From the NCBI GenBank assembly GCA_035556655.1, contig DATMFW010000015.1, positions 1-11,841 of the forward strand: a DNA stretch of 11,841 nt, in the 5' to 3' direction. The position numbers and the translations under genes are program-made. Shown here piece after piece: positions 5,267 to 11,841 of this stretch; position 1 is the first letter of the stretch; every line of letters begins with the position of its first letter. The DNA is from JBDSKH01 sp035556655. Its GTDB lineage: Bacteria > Actinomycetota > Actinomycetes > Actinomycetales > Microbacteriaceae. A model generated the notes under the pieces. That model did not search any database. It was not told the origin of the DNA and saw nothing but the letters and a program-made list of their open reading frames with translations.

Positions 5267-8005
5267 ATGGCCAGCTTCACTTTCGGAGCCGGCAACGCCC
5301 GCAAGGTGCTGCGCCTACCGCTCTACGCTCTCGGCGCGCTCGCGACCCTTCTGACGCCGCGTTCGTCGCGGCTGTGGGTGTTCGGGTCGGGCATCGGCCT
5401 CGGCGAGGGCGCCCTCGCGCTGTACCGGGTCGCGCGCGATCGGCTCGGCGACGACGTGCGGCTGGTCTGGCTGGCGACGACGGATGCGGAACTCGCCCGG
5501 GCGCGCGAACTCGGCCTCGATGCCGCCCCCAAGTCGGGGTGGACCGGGTTCCGGCTGACCGCCCGCGCGCGCGTCATCGTCGTCACCCACGGGTTCGGCG
5601 ATGTGAACCGGTACGCCACACGCGGCGGATTCGTCGCCCAGCTCTGGCACGGCATCCCGCTGAAGAAGCTGCACCTGGACTCCCCCGCCGCGTTGCGGGT
5701 GTCGTTCCTGCCGGACCACCGTCTGGTGCGGGCCGTGATGGCGCGGGCGTACCGGTTCGCCGGCCGGGGCATCTCGTTGTTCCCGGTGGCCTCGCAGCTG
5801 GTCGCGCCGCGCATCGCATCGGCGTTCGGCATCCCGGAGTCGCGGATCGTGGTCACCGGGGATCCCCGCGACGATGTGCTGCTGACCGGCTCCCCCGGGG
5901 AGCGCAGAAGCGCCGCGCTGGAGACGCTCGGCGTGGGCGCGGGGCCGCGCCGCATCCTGTACGCCCCCACCTGGCGGGATGGCGCGGTCGATCCGTCGGC
6001 GCCCGGCGCGGCGACCTGGGACGAGCTCGTCGGGTGGCTGGAGCGTTCGGATGCCGAGCTCTGGATCCGCACCCACCCGCTCGGCAAGGGCGACTACGCC
6101 CGCGGCCCCGAGCTGTCGCCGCGCATCCACCTGCTGGGCATGGAGCGCTGCGCGGATGTCACCCCGGTGCTTCCGGCGTTCGATGCGCTGATCACCGACT
6201 ACTCCTCGATCGCCTACGACTTCGCCCTGACCGGTGCGCCGATCGTGTTCCTGGCGCCCGACGTCGAGGCGTACGCGAAGGCGCGGGGACTCTACGAGGC
6301 GTACCGCGACTTCAGCGGCGGACGCCACGTCACCAGCTGGTCGCACGTGCTCACCGTGCTCGACGAGCGGCTCGGTGCTGCGCGTCCCGGACCCCACGAG
6401 ACCTGGCTGCGCGGGGAGCACTTCGACCACCTCGACGGCCTCGCTGCGCGGCGGGTGCTGGATGCGATCCTCGCCCGCACCGCGGGAGCCGCGCTTCCCG
6501 AGCTGCATCCGCTGCCCCGCCCGGTCGTTACCCGGGTCGAGGCCGGCGCCACCGCGATCACCGTCAGCCTCGCGGCGGAGGTCGAGGGGGTCCGGCTGGA
6601 GGGCGCCCGAGCGAGCGTCGAGGGGCGGATCGAGGGCTCGCTGGTGCCCGGCACCACCACGATCACGTTCGGGCTGCTCGCCTCGCGCTGGGGGACACCG
6701 GGTCTCGCGCTGCCCTCCGGGGATTACCGCCTCACCCTCTCGGGCACCCCGCCCACGACTCGGGTGCTCGTCGACACCACGCTGCCGGGGCCGGTACGGC
6801 ACGACCTCTTCCACGCGGAGGTGCGGGCCGCCGCGGGCGGGCTGACCGTACGCGTGGGGGCGCCCCTGGCATCCGACGAGCGCGGCCCGGGCGCCCAGAA
6901 GGCGCTCGAACGCGCCTACCGGCGCGGCAGGCCCACGCTCGAGGACGCGGTGTTCCTGGAGAGCTTCTACGGCCAGTCGGCCTCTGACAATCCGTACGGC
7001 ATCGACAGGGCGCTGGCCCGGATGCGGCCCGCGACCACGCGGTACTGGAGCGTCGCGGACGGCTCGGTCGCGATCCCCGAGGGGGGTGTGCGCATCATCG
7101 AGGGCAGCCGCGAATGGTGGCGGGTGCGCGGGTCCGCCCGGGTGCTGATCGTCAACGACTGGCTGCGCAAGCGCTTCCGCCGGCGGCCGGGTCAGCACGT
7201 GCTGCAGACCTGGCACGGCACGATGCTGAAGCGCCTCGCGCTGGATCGCGACCCCGGCATCCGCACCCGGATCGCCGTGCTGCGCGAACGTGCGCGCTGG
7301 GATGCGCTGCTGGCGCAGAACCCGTACAGCGCGCGGATCTTCCGCAGCGCCTACGCGATGCGCGGCCCGGTCTGGGAGGACGGGTACCCGCGCAACGACG
7401 CCCTTCAGCTCGAGGGTGCCGAACGCGAGCAGCGCATCGCGCGGATCCGCTCGGCGGTGGGCGCCGAACCGGGCGCGCGGGTGGTGCTCTACGCCCCCAC
7501 CTGGCGCGACGACCGCACCGAGATGGTGGATTACGTCGATCTGACCAGCTTCGCCGGCGAGCTCGGCGACGACCACGTGCTGCTGGTCCGCGGGCACTCC
7601 CGTACGCTGCGCTACGGGCAGGACCTCGCAGGGGCCCGGCTCATCGATGTCACCAGCTACCCGAACATGACCGATCTGCTGCTGCTGGCCGACGTGCTCG
7701 TCACCGACTACTCATCGGTGATGTTCGACTTCGCCGGAACCGGCAAGCCGATCGTGTTCTTCACCCCCGACCTGGCGCACTACTCGGCGGACCTGCGCGG
7801 GTTCTACTTCGATCTGCTCGCCGAGGCGCCCGGCGACGTCGTGCACGAGCGCGAGGCGCTGCGGGATGCGATCCTCGCCACCCGCACGCGGCCGCCCGGC
7901 GAGCGCGCCGCGGCCTGGCGCGACCGCTTCACCCCGCTCGACGACGGGCACGCCGGCGACCGGGTGGTGCAGCGTCTCCTCGACGAGCGCTGGCTCCCTT
8001 GGTGA
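5267..8005 (+). CDS. Tandem two-domain CDP-glycerol glycerophosphotransferase (TagF-like)
   Basis: 912 residues, about twice a usual TagF catalytic unit. Domain 1 has LWHGIPLKK with His128, YAPTWRD (232-238), RTHPLGKG with His270 and TDYSS (310-314). Domain 2 has TWHGTMLKR with His650, YAPTWRD (742-748), VRGHSRT with His777 and TDYSS (813-817). Thus both halves keep the two histidines and the TDYSS motif expected for catalysis. Between them (about 410-600) is a beta-rich, Val/Thr/Gly-rich region without these motifs, perhaps a linker or polymer-binding module. There is no signal peptide; a short hydrophobic Leu/Ala stretch (about 16-30) near basic residues suits peripheral membrane binding. 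It probably primes and polymerises, or makes two different phosphodiester linkages. Start: ATG 5267 gives a sensible N-terminus; in-frame GTG 5246, ATG 5225 and ATG 5156 are alternatives that overlap the divergent gene. The stop lies inside a repeat element. Confidence 0.92.
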   Translation: MASFTFGAGNARKVLRLPLYALGALATLLTPRSSRLWVFGSGIGLGEGALALYRVARDRLGDDVRLVWLATTDAELARARELGLDAAPKSGWTGFRLTARARVIVVTHGFGDVNRYATRGGFVAQLWHGIPLKKLHLDSPAALRVSFLPDHRLVRAVMARAYRFAGRGISLFPVASQLVAPRIASAFGIPESRIVVTGDPRDDVLLTGSPGERRSAALETLGVGAGPRRILYAPTWRDGAVDPSAPGAATWDELVGWLERSDAELWIRTHPLGKGDYARGPELSPRIHLLGMERCADVTPVLPAFDALITDYSSIAYDFALTGAPIVFLAPDVEAYAKARGLYEAYRDFSGGRHVTSWSHVLTVLDERLGAARPGPHETWLRGEHFDHLDGLAARRVLDAILARTAGAALPELHPLPRPVVTRVEAGATAITVSLAAEVEGVRLEGARASVEGRIEGSLVPGTTTITFGLLASRWGTPGLALPSGDYRLTLSGTPPTTRVLVDTTLPGPVRHDLFHAEVRAAAGGLTVRVGAPLASDERGPGAQKALERAYRRGRPTLEDAVFLESFYGQSASDNPYGIDRALARMRPATTRYWSVADGSVAIPEGGVRIIEGSREWWRVRGSARVLIVNDWLRKRFRRRPGQHVLQTWHGTMLKRLALDRDPGIRTRIAVLRERARWDALLAQNPYSARIFRSAYAMRGPVWEDGYPRNDALQLEGAEREQRIARIRSAVGAEPGARVVLYAPTWRDDRTEMVDYVDLTSFAGELGDDHVLLVRGHSRTLRYGQDLAGARLIDVTSYPNMTDLLLLADVLVTDYSSVMFDFAGTGKPIVFFTPDLAHYSADLRGFYFDLLAEAPGDVVHEREALRDAILATRTRPPGERAAAWRDRFTPLDDGHAGDRVVQRLLDERWLPW

Positions 8006-8067
8006 TCGAGTAGCCGCGGAACGGAACCCACGGTGATCGAGTAGCCGCGGAGCGGCGTATCGAGATC
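8001..8067. repeat. Two-copy intergenic repeat element (REP-like) between convergent genes
   Basis: A 24-nt unit beginning GGTGATCGAGTAGCCGCGGA occurs at 8001-8024 and again at 8032-8055 with one mismatch (period 31 bp). The second copy is complete and extends to 8067, forming an imperfect palindrome between GATC (8035-8038) and GATC (8064-8067) with a core hairpin GCCGC-GGA-GCGGC (8044-8056). In the first copy the right stem arm is degraded. The TGA stop of the 912-residue transferase (8003-8005) lies in copy 1. The element fills nearly all of the space to the convergent gene's stop at 8074 and could fold in both transcripts. I recall similar motifs dispersed in Microbacteriaceae genomes, but cannot check that here. 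Confidence 0.8.
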
Positions 8068-8073
8068 CCTCGC

Positions 8074-9111
8074 TCAACTCTCCGTGCGACTGGTGTCCAC
8101 CGCATCCCCGGCTCCGCGCACGAGCCCGACGATGAACCCGGCACCCCAGCTGAGATGCATGATCGCCAGTACCGCGGCGAACCGCACCCGATCGGCCGAC
8201 GATCCTCGCCCGGTGACCGCGGCGACCACCAGCAGCACCAGGTAGGCCGCCGGACCGACATACGCCAGGGCCGTCACCCAGCCGAGCACGCCGCTGAACA
8301 CCCCGGTGAGATGCAGCGGCAGGAACACCGCCGCGACGACCAGGTTGACCAGCAGGATGGGCGGGGCGAAGAACCGCAGCGAGTTGCCGCGGCCGAGGCG
8401 GCGCACCAGTTCCCCGCGCCAGATCCCGGTGGCCCGGAACTGCCGCGCCAGCTTCCCGGCGCTCGCCCTCGGCCAGTAGCTGACCCGCAGCCCGGGGTCG
8501 AGCCACACCAGGTGGCCGGCCTTGCGCAGGCGGTAGTTGAGCTCCCAGTCCTCGCCGCGGCGCAGCGTCTCATCGAACCCGCCGACCTCGTCGAGCACGT
8601 CGCGGCGGAAGATGCCCATGTACGCGGATTCGGCGGGGCCTTCGTGCGCGTTCTCACCGTGGTAGGCGCCGCCGCCCAACCCGAACCGGGAGTTGTAGGC
8701 GTGCGCGACGGCGGCCTGGAAGCCGGGACGCCCGGTGGCGACCATGATCCCGCCGAGGCTCGCGGCACCGGTGCGCTGCAGCGCGGCGACCCCGCGGCTG
8801 GTGTAGCCGGGTGCGAGTTCGGTGTGCGCATCGACCCGGATCACGATGGGGTGGGTGCCGGCGGCGATGGCCAGGTTGAGGCCGATCGGGATGTCCATGC
8901 CCGGGTTCTCGACGACGCGGATGCGGGGCTCGGCCGCCAGCAGGCGTTCCACGATCGCGGCGGTCCCGTCGGTCGACGGGCCGAGCGCCAGCACCAGTTC
9001 GACCTCGCCCGGGTAGTCCTGGGTGAGGATGCTGCGGACGGCCGCCTCGAGGTAGCCGGCCTCGTTGAGAACCGGCATGACGTACGAGACGCCGGGGTGA
9101 TCGCCGGTCAT
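8074..9111 (-). CDS. Family 2 glycosyltransferase, ExoA-like, with C-terminal membrane helices
   Basis: 345 residues. The N-terminal GT-A fold opens with VSYVMPVLNEAGYL (8-21). RVDAHTEL (92-99) supplies the metal-binding Asp-x-His variant of DxD typical of ExoA-like (succinoglycan-type) transferases. GEDWELNYR (186-194) supplies the acidic catalytic-base region. VSYWPR (210-215) follows. Three hydrophobic spans at about 249-270, 273-299 and 310-332 anchor the C-terminus. It probably adds a sugar from an NDP-sugar to a lipid-linked acceptor on the inner membrane face, consistent with decorating or linking the polymer made by its neighbours; donor and acceptor are unknown. ATG 9111 has no ribosome binding site but a TAACGT 6 nt upstream. 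It lies between the terminator of the protease gene and a convergent repeat, so it is probably transcribed alone. Confidence 0.9.
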   Translation of the reverse strand: MTGDHPGVSYVMPVLNEAGYLEAAVRSILTQDYPGEVELVLALGPSTDGTAAIVERLLAAEPRIRVVENPGMDIPIGLNLAIAAGTHPIVIRVDAHTELAPGYTSRGVAALQRTGAASLGGIMVATGRPGFQAAVAHAYNSRFGLGGGAYHGENAHEGPAESAYMGIFRRDVLDEVGGFDETLRRGEDWELNYRLRKAGHLVWLDPGLRVSYWPRASAGKLARQFRATGIWRGELVRRLGRGNSLRFFAPPILLVNLVVAAVFLPLHLTGVFSGVLGWVTALAYVGPAAYLVLLVVAAVTGRGSSADRVRFAAVLAIMHLSWGAGFIVGLVRGAGDAVDTSRTES

Positions 9112-9123
9112 GCGCTCACGTTA
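9112..9123 (-). promoter_or_regulatory. Leaderless-type -10 element for the GT2 gene
   Basis: On the minus strand TAACGT (9118-9123) is followed by GAGCGC and then ATG 9111. The 6-nt spacing, the TANNNT match and the absence of a Shine-Dalgarno sequence predict transcription starting at the ATG. The upstream neighbour ends in a terminator (9131-9161), so an own promoter is required here. Confidence 0.5.
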
Positions 9124-9130
9124 GCAACAG

Positions 9131-9161
9131 AAAGAGGGAAGGCACCGTGGTGCCCTCCCTC
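9131..9161 (-). terminator. Intrinsic terminator downstream of the HtrA-like gene
   Basis: Arms GAGGGA (9134-9139) and TCCCTC (9156-9161) enclose GGCAC (9141-9145) and GTGCC (9150-9154) around a 4-nt loop, with one A/C mismatch between the two stem parts. On the minus strand the stem is followed by TTTCTGTT, a short, imperfect U-tract. It starts 17 bp beyond the protease stop codon. Confidence 0.75.
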
Positions 9162-9177
9162 TCGCCTGCGGCGGGGG

Positions 9178-10506
9178 TTAACCGAGCTTGCCCAGCTTCA
9201 CGTTCACGGTCGTCGCCTGGCCGTCGCGCACGTACGTCAGACTCGTGGTCGAGCCGGCCGCGAGCGCGCGGACCTGCGCGGTGAGGTCGGTGCTGCCGGT
9301 GATCGGCAGGCCGTTGAACTCGGTGATCACGTCGCCCGGCTGCACGCCGGCCTTCTCGGCGGCGCCACCGCCGGTCACGTCGTTGATCAGCGCGCCGACG
9401 GTGTCACTGGTGTCGCTGTCGGCGTCGCGCACGGTCGCCCCGAGCAACCCGTGGGTGGCTTCGCCGTCCTTGATGATCTCGTCGGCGACCCGCTGGGCGA
9501 GGTTCGCCGGGATCGCGAAGCCGACACCGATCGATCCCGACTGGCTGCCGGTGTTGTTGCCGCCGGCGCTCGCGATGGCGACGTTGACGCCGATGAGTTC
9601 GCCCTGGGAGTTGACCAGCGCCCCGCCGGAGTTGCCGGGGTTGATGGCGGCGTCGGTCTGCACGACCGGGATCGAGATACTCGCCGACTGGGTGGTGCTT
9701 CCGCCGCCGGGGGCCTGTCCGAAGTTCCAGAAGTCGAACGGGCCGCCTTCCGAGCCGTTTCCGTTGCCGCCACCCTCGCCGCTGTCCTGCTCGGAGGTGT
9801 CTTCCGGCACTGCCGACGAGGCGATCTGGATGCTGCGGTTGAGCGCGCTGACGATGCCGTCGGTGACGGTGTTCGACAGCCCGAGCGGGGCGCCGATGGC
9901 GACCGCCTGGTCGCCGACGTTCAGCCGGCTGGAGTCGGCGAACGCGATCGGCTGCAGGCCGGAGGCCCCGGTGAGCTTGATGACGGCGAGGTCGACGATC
10001 GGGTCGATGCCGACGATCTTCGCCTTGTAGAGCTTGCCGTCGTAGGTCGTGACCTCGATGCGGCCGTCGGCGCTGGCGCCGTCCAGGGTGACCACGTGGG
10101 TGTTGGTCAGCACGTAGCCGTCGGAGCTGAGCACGATGCCGGACCCGGTACCACCCGCGGAGTTCGCCGACACCGCGATGGTCACCACCGACGGCGATGC
10201 CTTCGCGGCGATCGCGGTGACCGCGCTGACCGCGTCGGAGTCGTTCACCGTGATGGTCTGCGGGGTTCCGACCGCCGCCGGGGCGCCGTTCTGCGTGGAG
10301 GTGATCGCGAGGGTCGCCACCCCCGCCCCGGATGCGCCGCCGAGGATCGCCCCCACCGCGAGCGCGGCGACGACCGGTCCGGCGTTGGACTTCTTCTGGG
10401 GCGCGGCCGGAGCCGGTGCCTCGGCGTCCGCGACGGCCGCGGGTGCCGGTGCCTTCCGGGCGCGTGCGGGCTTCGGCGCGGCGGGCTCGATGCTGGGATC
10501 GGTCAT
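9178..10506 (-). CDS. Membrane-anchored HtrA/DegP-type serine protease with PDZ domain
   Basis: 442 residues. Order: a cytoplasmic Ala/Pro/Lys-rich N-terminal tail (1-42), one membrane helix (about 43-68), a trypsin-like protease domain outside the membrane, and one PDZ domain (about 352-442, with QPGDVITEFNGLPI at 389-402). The catalytic triad is complete: His137 in TNTHVV, Asp172 in VDLAVI, Ser293 in GNSGGAL. This type degrades or processes misfolded envelope proteins. An acidic, Gly/Asn-rich insertion (about 232-273, including GEGGGNGNGSEGG) sits where the regulatory loops of the protease domain lie and looks disordered. ATG 10506 has AGGAG at 10519-10523, an unusually long 12-nt spacing. 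A hairpin lies directly upstream of that site, and an ECF-type promoter further up. A terminator follows the stop. Actinobacterial relatives include PepD/DegP-like proteins; the target is unknown. Confidence 0.95.
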   Translation of the reverse strand: MTDPSIEPAAPKPARARKAPAPAAVADAEAPAPAAPQKKSNAGPVVAALAVGAILGGASGAGVATLAITSTQNGAPAAVGTPQTITVNDSDAVSAVTAIAAKASPSVVTIAVSANSAGGTGSGIVLSSDGYVLTNTHVVTLDGASADGRIEVTTYDGKLYKAKIVGIDPIVDLAVIKLTGASGLQPIAFADSSRLNVGDQAVAIGAPLGLSNTVTDGIVSALNRSIQIASSAVPEDTSEQDSGEGGGNGNGSEGGPFDFWNFGQAPGGGSTTQSASISIPVVQTDAAINPGNSGGALVNSQGELIGVNVAIASAGGNNTGSQSGSIGVGFAIPANLAQRVADEIIKDGEATHGLLGATVRDADSDTSDTVGALINDVTGGGAAEKAGVQPGDVITEFNGLPITGSTDLTAQVRALAAGSTTSLTYVRDGQATTVNVKLGKLG

Positions 10507-10523
10507 GTTCGGGTGGTGCTCCT

Positions 10524-10551
10524 TTCAAGCGGGATCAGACTCCCGCTCGAA
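10524..10551 (-). promoter_or_regulatory. 5'-UTR hairpin abutting the ribosome binding site of the HtrA gene
   Basis: On the minus strand TTCGAGCGGGA (10541-10551) pairs with TCCCGCTTGAA (10524-10534) over 11 bp with one G-U pair, loop GTCTGA. The next five bases are the AGGAG (10519-10523) used by the protease gene. No T-run follows, so it is unlikely to be a terminator for the upstream PKD gene. It could affect mRNA stability or ribosome access. Confidence 0.6.
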
Positions 10552-10572
10552 GCTGGGGTTTCTCTATGGCGA

Positions 10573-10599
10573 AACTGCGAGCGTACCCCGTGTGTTCCC
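10573..10599 (-). promoter_or_regulatory. Candidate ECF-sigma (SigE/SigH/SigR-type) promoter for the HtrA gene
   Basis: On the minus strand GGGAAC (10594-10599) is followed by an 18-nt spacer counted from GGAAC and then GTT (10573-10575). GGAAC-N18-GTT matches the -35/-10 pattern of actinobacterial envelope/redox-stress sigma factors. The start of transcription would fall near 10566, leaving a leader of about 60 nt that contains the hairpin and ribosome binding site. It lies entirely in the 102-bp gap after the PKD gene's stop (10609). Confidence 0.55.
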
Positions 10600-10608
10600 A
10601 GCGCGGGC

Positions 10609-11355
10609 TCAACACCCGGGACCGGTGGGATCCGTCGCGCAGTCCCGCTCGACGAGCACCGTCTTCGCCCCGTCGGCCACGATGTGCAGGTCGTTGGCGC
10701 GCAGGGGCAGGATCCCCGGGATGGGGATGAAGGCGCTCCCGGCGAAACGGTACTCCGCCCGGAAGTCGATCACGAGCCGAATCGTGTACGCGCCGTCGCG
10801 CCGGTACACGTGGCTGGTGGGGGTGCGTTCGAACTCGCGGATGCCGAGCTTGACCCATGTGCCGCCTTTCGTCGTGTGCGTGGCCGAGCTGCCGTCCCCG
10901 TAGGTCCAGTGGTACGCCACCGGAGTGAAACGCACGTCGGCGTCCTCTCCCAGCAGTTCGCCGCGCACGATGTGGGCGCCGGTGATGGCGTAGAAGTTGG
11001 TCTCCAGTCCCGGGACCGTCCACCCGTCGGGCTGCATGCGCTGGGAACCGGGTGTCGGCCGGAAGTGCGCGATGTCGGTCAACGTGATCGGCTCGGCGCC
11101 GGGATCGTCGGACCCGCAGGTCTTCTCCATGCACTTCCAGATCACCGGCGGACCATCCCCGGTGCCGGTGCCACCGCCTCCTCCCCCGCCCGAGCCGCCC
11201 CCGCCGCCGGGGCTGCCCGTGGTTCCGACGACGTCGACGCCGCCGTTGTTGATGCATCCGGAAATGGCGGCAGACCCGCTGCAAGTGGCGGCGTCCACAC
11301 TGCCCAAGGCCGACGCTTGGAGCGCGATTGTCAGCAGAACGATGCGCCAGACCAC
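10609..11355 (-). CDS. Secreted PKD-like domain protein with Gly-rich linker
   Basis: 248 residues. A short Sec-type signal peptide (1-23: one Arg, then IVLLTIALQASALGS, cleavage near VDAA) is followed by a small Cys-containing segment (Cys25, Cys34) and a flexible Gly/Ser run (46-67). A C-terminal region contains a PKD-like motif: YHWTYGDGSSATHT (148-161) and SHVYRRDGAYTIRLVI (181-196), the usual WxxGDG...HxY...G.Y.v pattern. Six cysteines (25, 34, 75, 80, 239, 248) could form disulfides outside the cell. No enzyme motif is seen; PKD-like folds usually mediate protein or glycan contacts. GTG 11355 has AAGGAG about 6 nt upstream and lies inside the end of the lipoprotein gene (25-nt overlap), so the two are co-transcribed and probably translationally coupled. 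Role unknown. Confidence 0.85.
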   Translation of the reverse strand: MVWRIVLLTIALQASALGSVDAATCSGSAAISGCINNGGVDVVGTTGSPGGGGGSGGGGGGGTGTGDGPPVIWKCMEKTCGSDDPGAEPITLTDIAHFRPTPGSQRMQPDGWTVPGLETNFYAITGAHIVRGELLGEDADVRFTPVAYHWTYGDGSSATHTTKGGTWVKLGIREFERTPTSHVYRRDGAYTIRLVIDFRAEYRFAGSAFIPIPGILPLRANDLHIVADGAKTVLVERDCATDPTGPGC

Positions 11356-11841
11356 GGCTCACTCCTTGTCAGTTTGAGGCTTCCATCGACGTCGTCAATA
11401 TCGACCTCGACGCCCTGTCGATCAGGTCGGTCAGGGCCGACCACCGAATCGCCGTGTTCGTCGAGTAGGTCGACGTTCGTGACATCCAGGCAAAGGTAGA
11501 CAGTGATGAGAATTGCGCCCGGCTCGGGAGCCTGAAAGCGCTGCAGTAGGAGAGAGTCGAAAGTGGTTTCCCCTACCTGGCGGTAGCCGGCCTCACGATA
11601 GGACTCGGCCGTAGCGAGTTCGTCGGCGAGAGCGTCACCGCGCTCCACATCCTCCAGCGGCGAAGTGTCCTTCCACCCCCCGGCGCCCACCGCGTTCGTA
11701 ACATCCAAGTACCGCTGATACGCCCCCTCCGCCGCCGCCAGCGCCTCCTCATCCGAGGCGAACACGGGCGTCCCGCTGGGCGCCGGACCGGGCGGCAGCG
11801 GCGGACCCTCGGGTCCGGTACAGGAGATGAGCCCCGCCGTG
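11331..11841 (-). CDS. Putative lipoprotein, 5' end outside window
   Basis: The frame is open from the window edge to TGA 11331, giving 169 visible residues. The first ones read TAGLISC, a lipobox whose Cys (codon 11820-11822) would be lipidated. This shows that the internal GTG 11765, which would give a shorter protein, is not the real start. A Pro/Gly linker follows (GPEGPPLPPGPAPSGTP), then a mostly helical region (ASDEEALAAAEGAYQRYLDV) and a beta-rich part ending SEPWSGASFC. Two further cysteines (in YLCLDV and at the last residue) may pair. The shape recalls a common type of small actinobacterial surface lipoprotein of unknown function with a similar WSG-x-x-FC ending. It overlaps the PKD-like gene by 25 nt. 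Confidence 0.82.
   Translation of the reverse strand, partial: TAGLISCTGPEGPPLPPGPAPSGTPVFASDEEALAAAEGAYQRYLDVTNAVGAGGWKDTSPLEDVERGDALADELATAESYREAGYRQVGETTFDSLLLQRFQAPEPGAILITVYLCLDVTNVDLLDEHGDSVVGPDRPDRQGVEVDIDDVDGSLKLTRSEPWSGASFC

Noticed and set aside
4387..6987. 866-codon plus-strand frame
   Set aside because: It is antisense/out of frame to two transferase genes, with low-complexity Arg/Gly/Ala composition and no domain marks.
10528..10547. Hairpin as the terminator of the PKD-like gene
   Set aside because: No T-run follows on the minus strand; instead the ribosome binding site of the next gene follows directly, so a 5'-UTR element is the better reading.
8155..11499. 1114-codon plus-strand frame opposite the GT2, HtrA and PKD genes
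   Set aside because: It runs antisense to three well-supported genes, including an intact catalytic triad, and carries no family motif.
11331..11765. Lipoprotein gene starting at the internal GTG 11765
   Set aside because: The frame continues upstream through a Pro/Gly linker to a lipobox TAGLISC at the window edge, so the real start is outside the window.

Overview
The window is about 70% G+C, with GTG starts, strong third-position G/C bias and dense gene packing. It encodes a TagF/TagGH-type wall-polymer locus, a trypsin-like HtrA protease and small secreted proteins. This suggests a high-GC actinobacterium, most likely Microbacteriaceae (Microbacterium-like). That assignment is an inference from style and gene content, not from a marker gene.

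Layout: (1) 1-652, minus strand: the N-terminal part of a disordered, Glu-Pro-repeat protein whose 3' end lies outside the window. (2) 653-832: divergent intergenic region with promoter-like elements. (3) 833-1525, plus: a LicC-like sugar/alditol/choline-phosphate nucleotidyltransferase, closed by a near-textbook intrinsic terminator (1532-1578). (4) 1605-3922, plus: a three-gene operon with no gaps, made of a TagG/Wzm-type permease, a TagH/Wzt-type ATPase and an uncharacterised EcsC-like hydrophobic protein. (5) 3937-5244, minus, and 5267-8005, plus: divergent CDP-glycerol glycerophosphotransferase-family genes, the second a tandem two-domain protein of 912 residues. Their starts are only 22 bp apart. 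(6) 8001-8067: a two-copy intergenic repeat that also supplies the stop codon of the big transferase. (7) 8074-9111, minus: an ExoA-like family 2 glycosyltransferase with C-terminal membrane helices. (8) 9178-10506, minus: a membrane-anchored HtrA/DegP-type protease with a candidate stress (ECF sigma) promoter and a 5'-UTR hairpin. (9) 10609-11841, minus: a secreted PKD-like protein overlapping the 3' end of a lipoprotein gene that runs off the right edge.

How the genes fit together: the nucleotidyltransferase could make a CDP- (or other NDP-) activated precursor. The two TagF-family proteins (three catalytic domains in all) could polymerise polyol-phosphate units. The GT2 enzyme could add or link sugars. 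The TagGH-like ABC transporter would export the lipid-linked polymer. The locus therefore probably builds a teichoic-acid-like or other phosphate-containing wall glycopolymer. The substrate identities cannot be read from the sequence. The HtrA/PKD/lipoprotein block is envelope-related but need not belong to the same pathway.

A recurring feature is the start-site architecture. Four genes (starts at 652, 1605, 5244 and 9111) lack a Shine-Dalgarno sequence and carry a -10-like hexamer exactly 6 nt before the start codon, which predicts leaderless mRNAs. Genes at 833, 2405, 10506 and 11355 instead have clear purine-rich ribosome binding sites.
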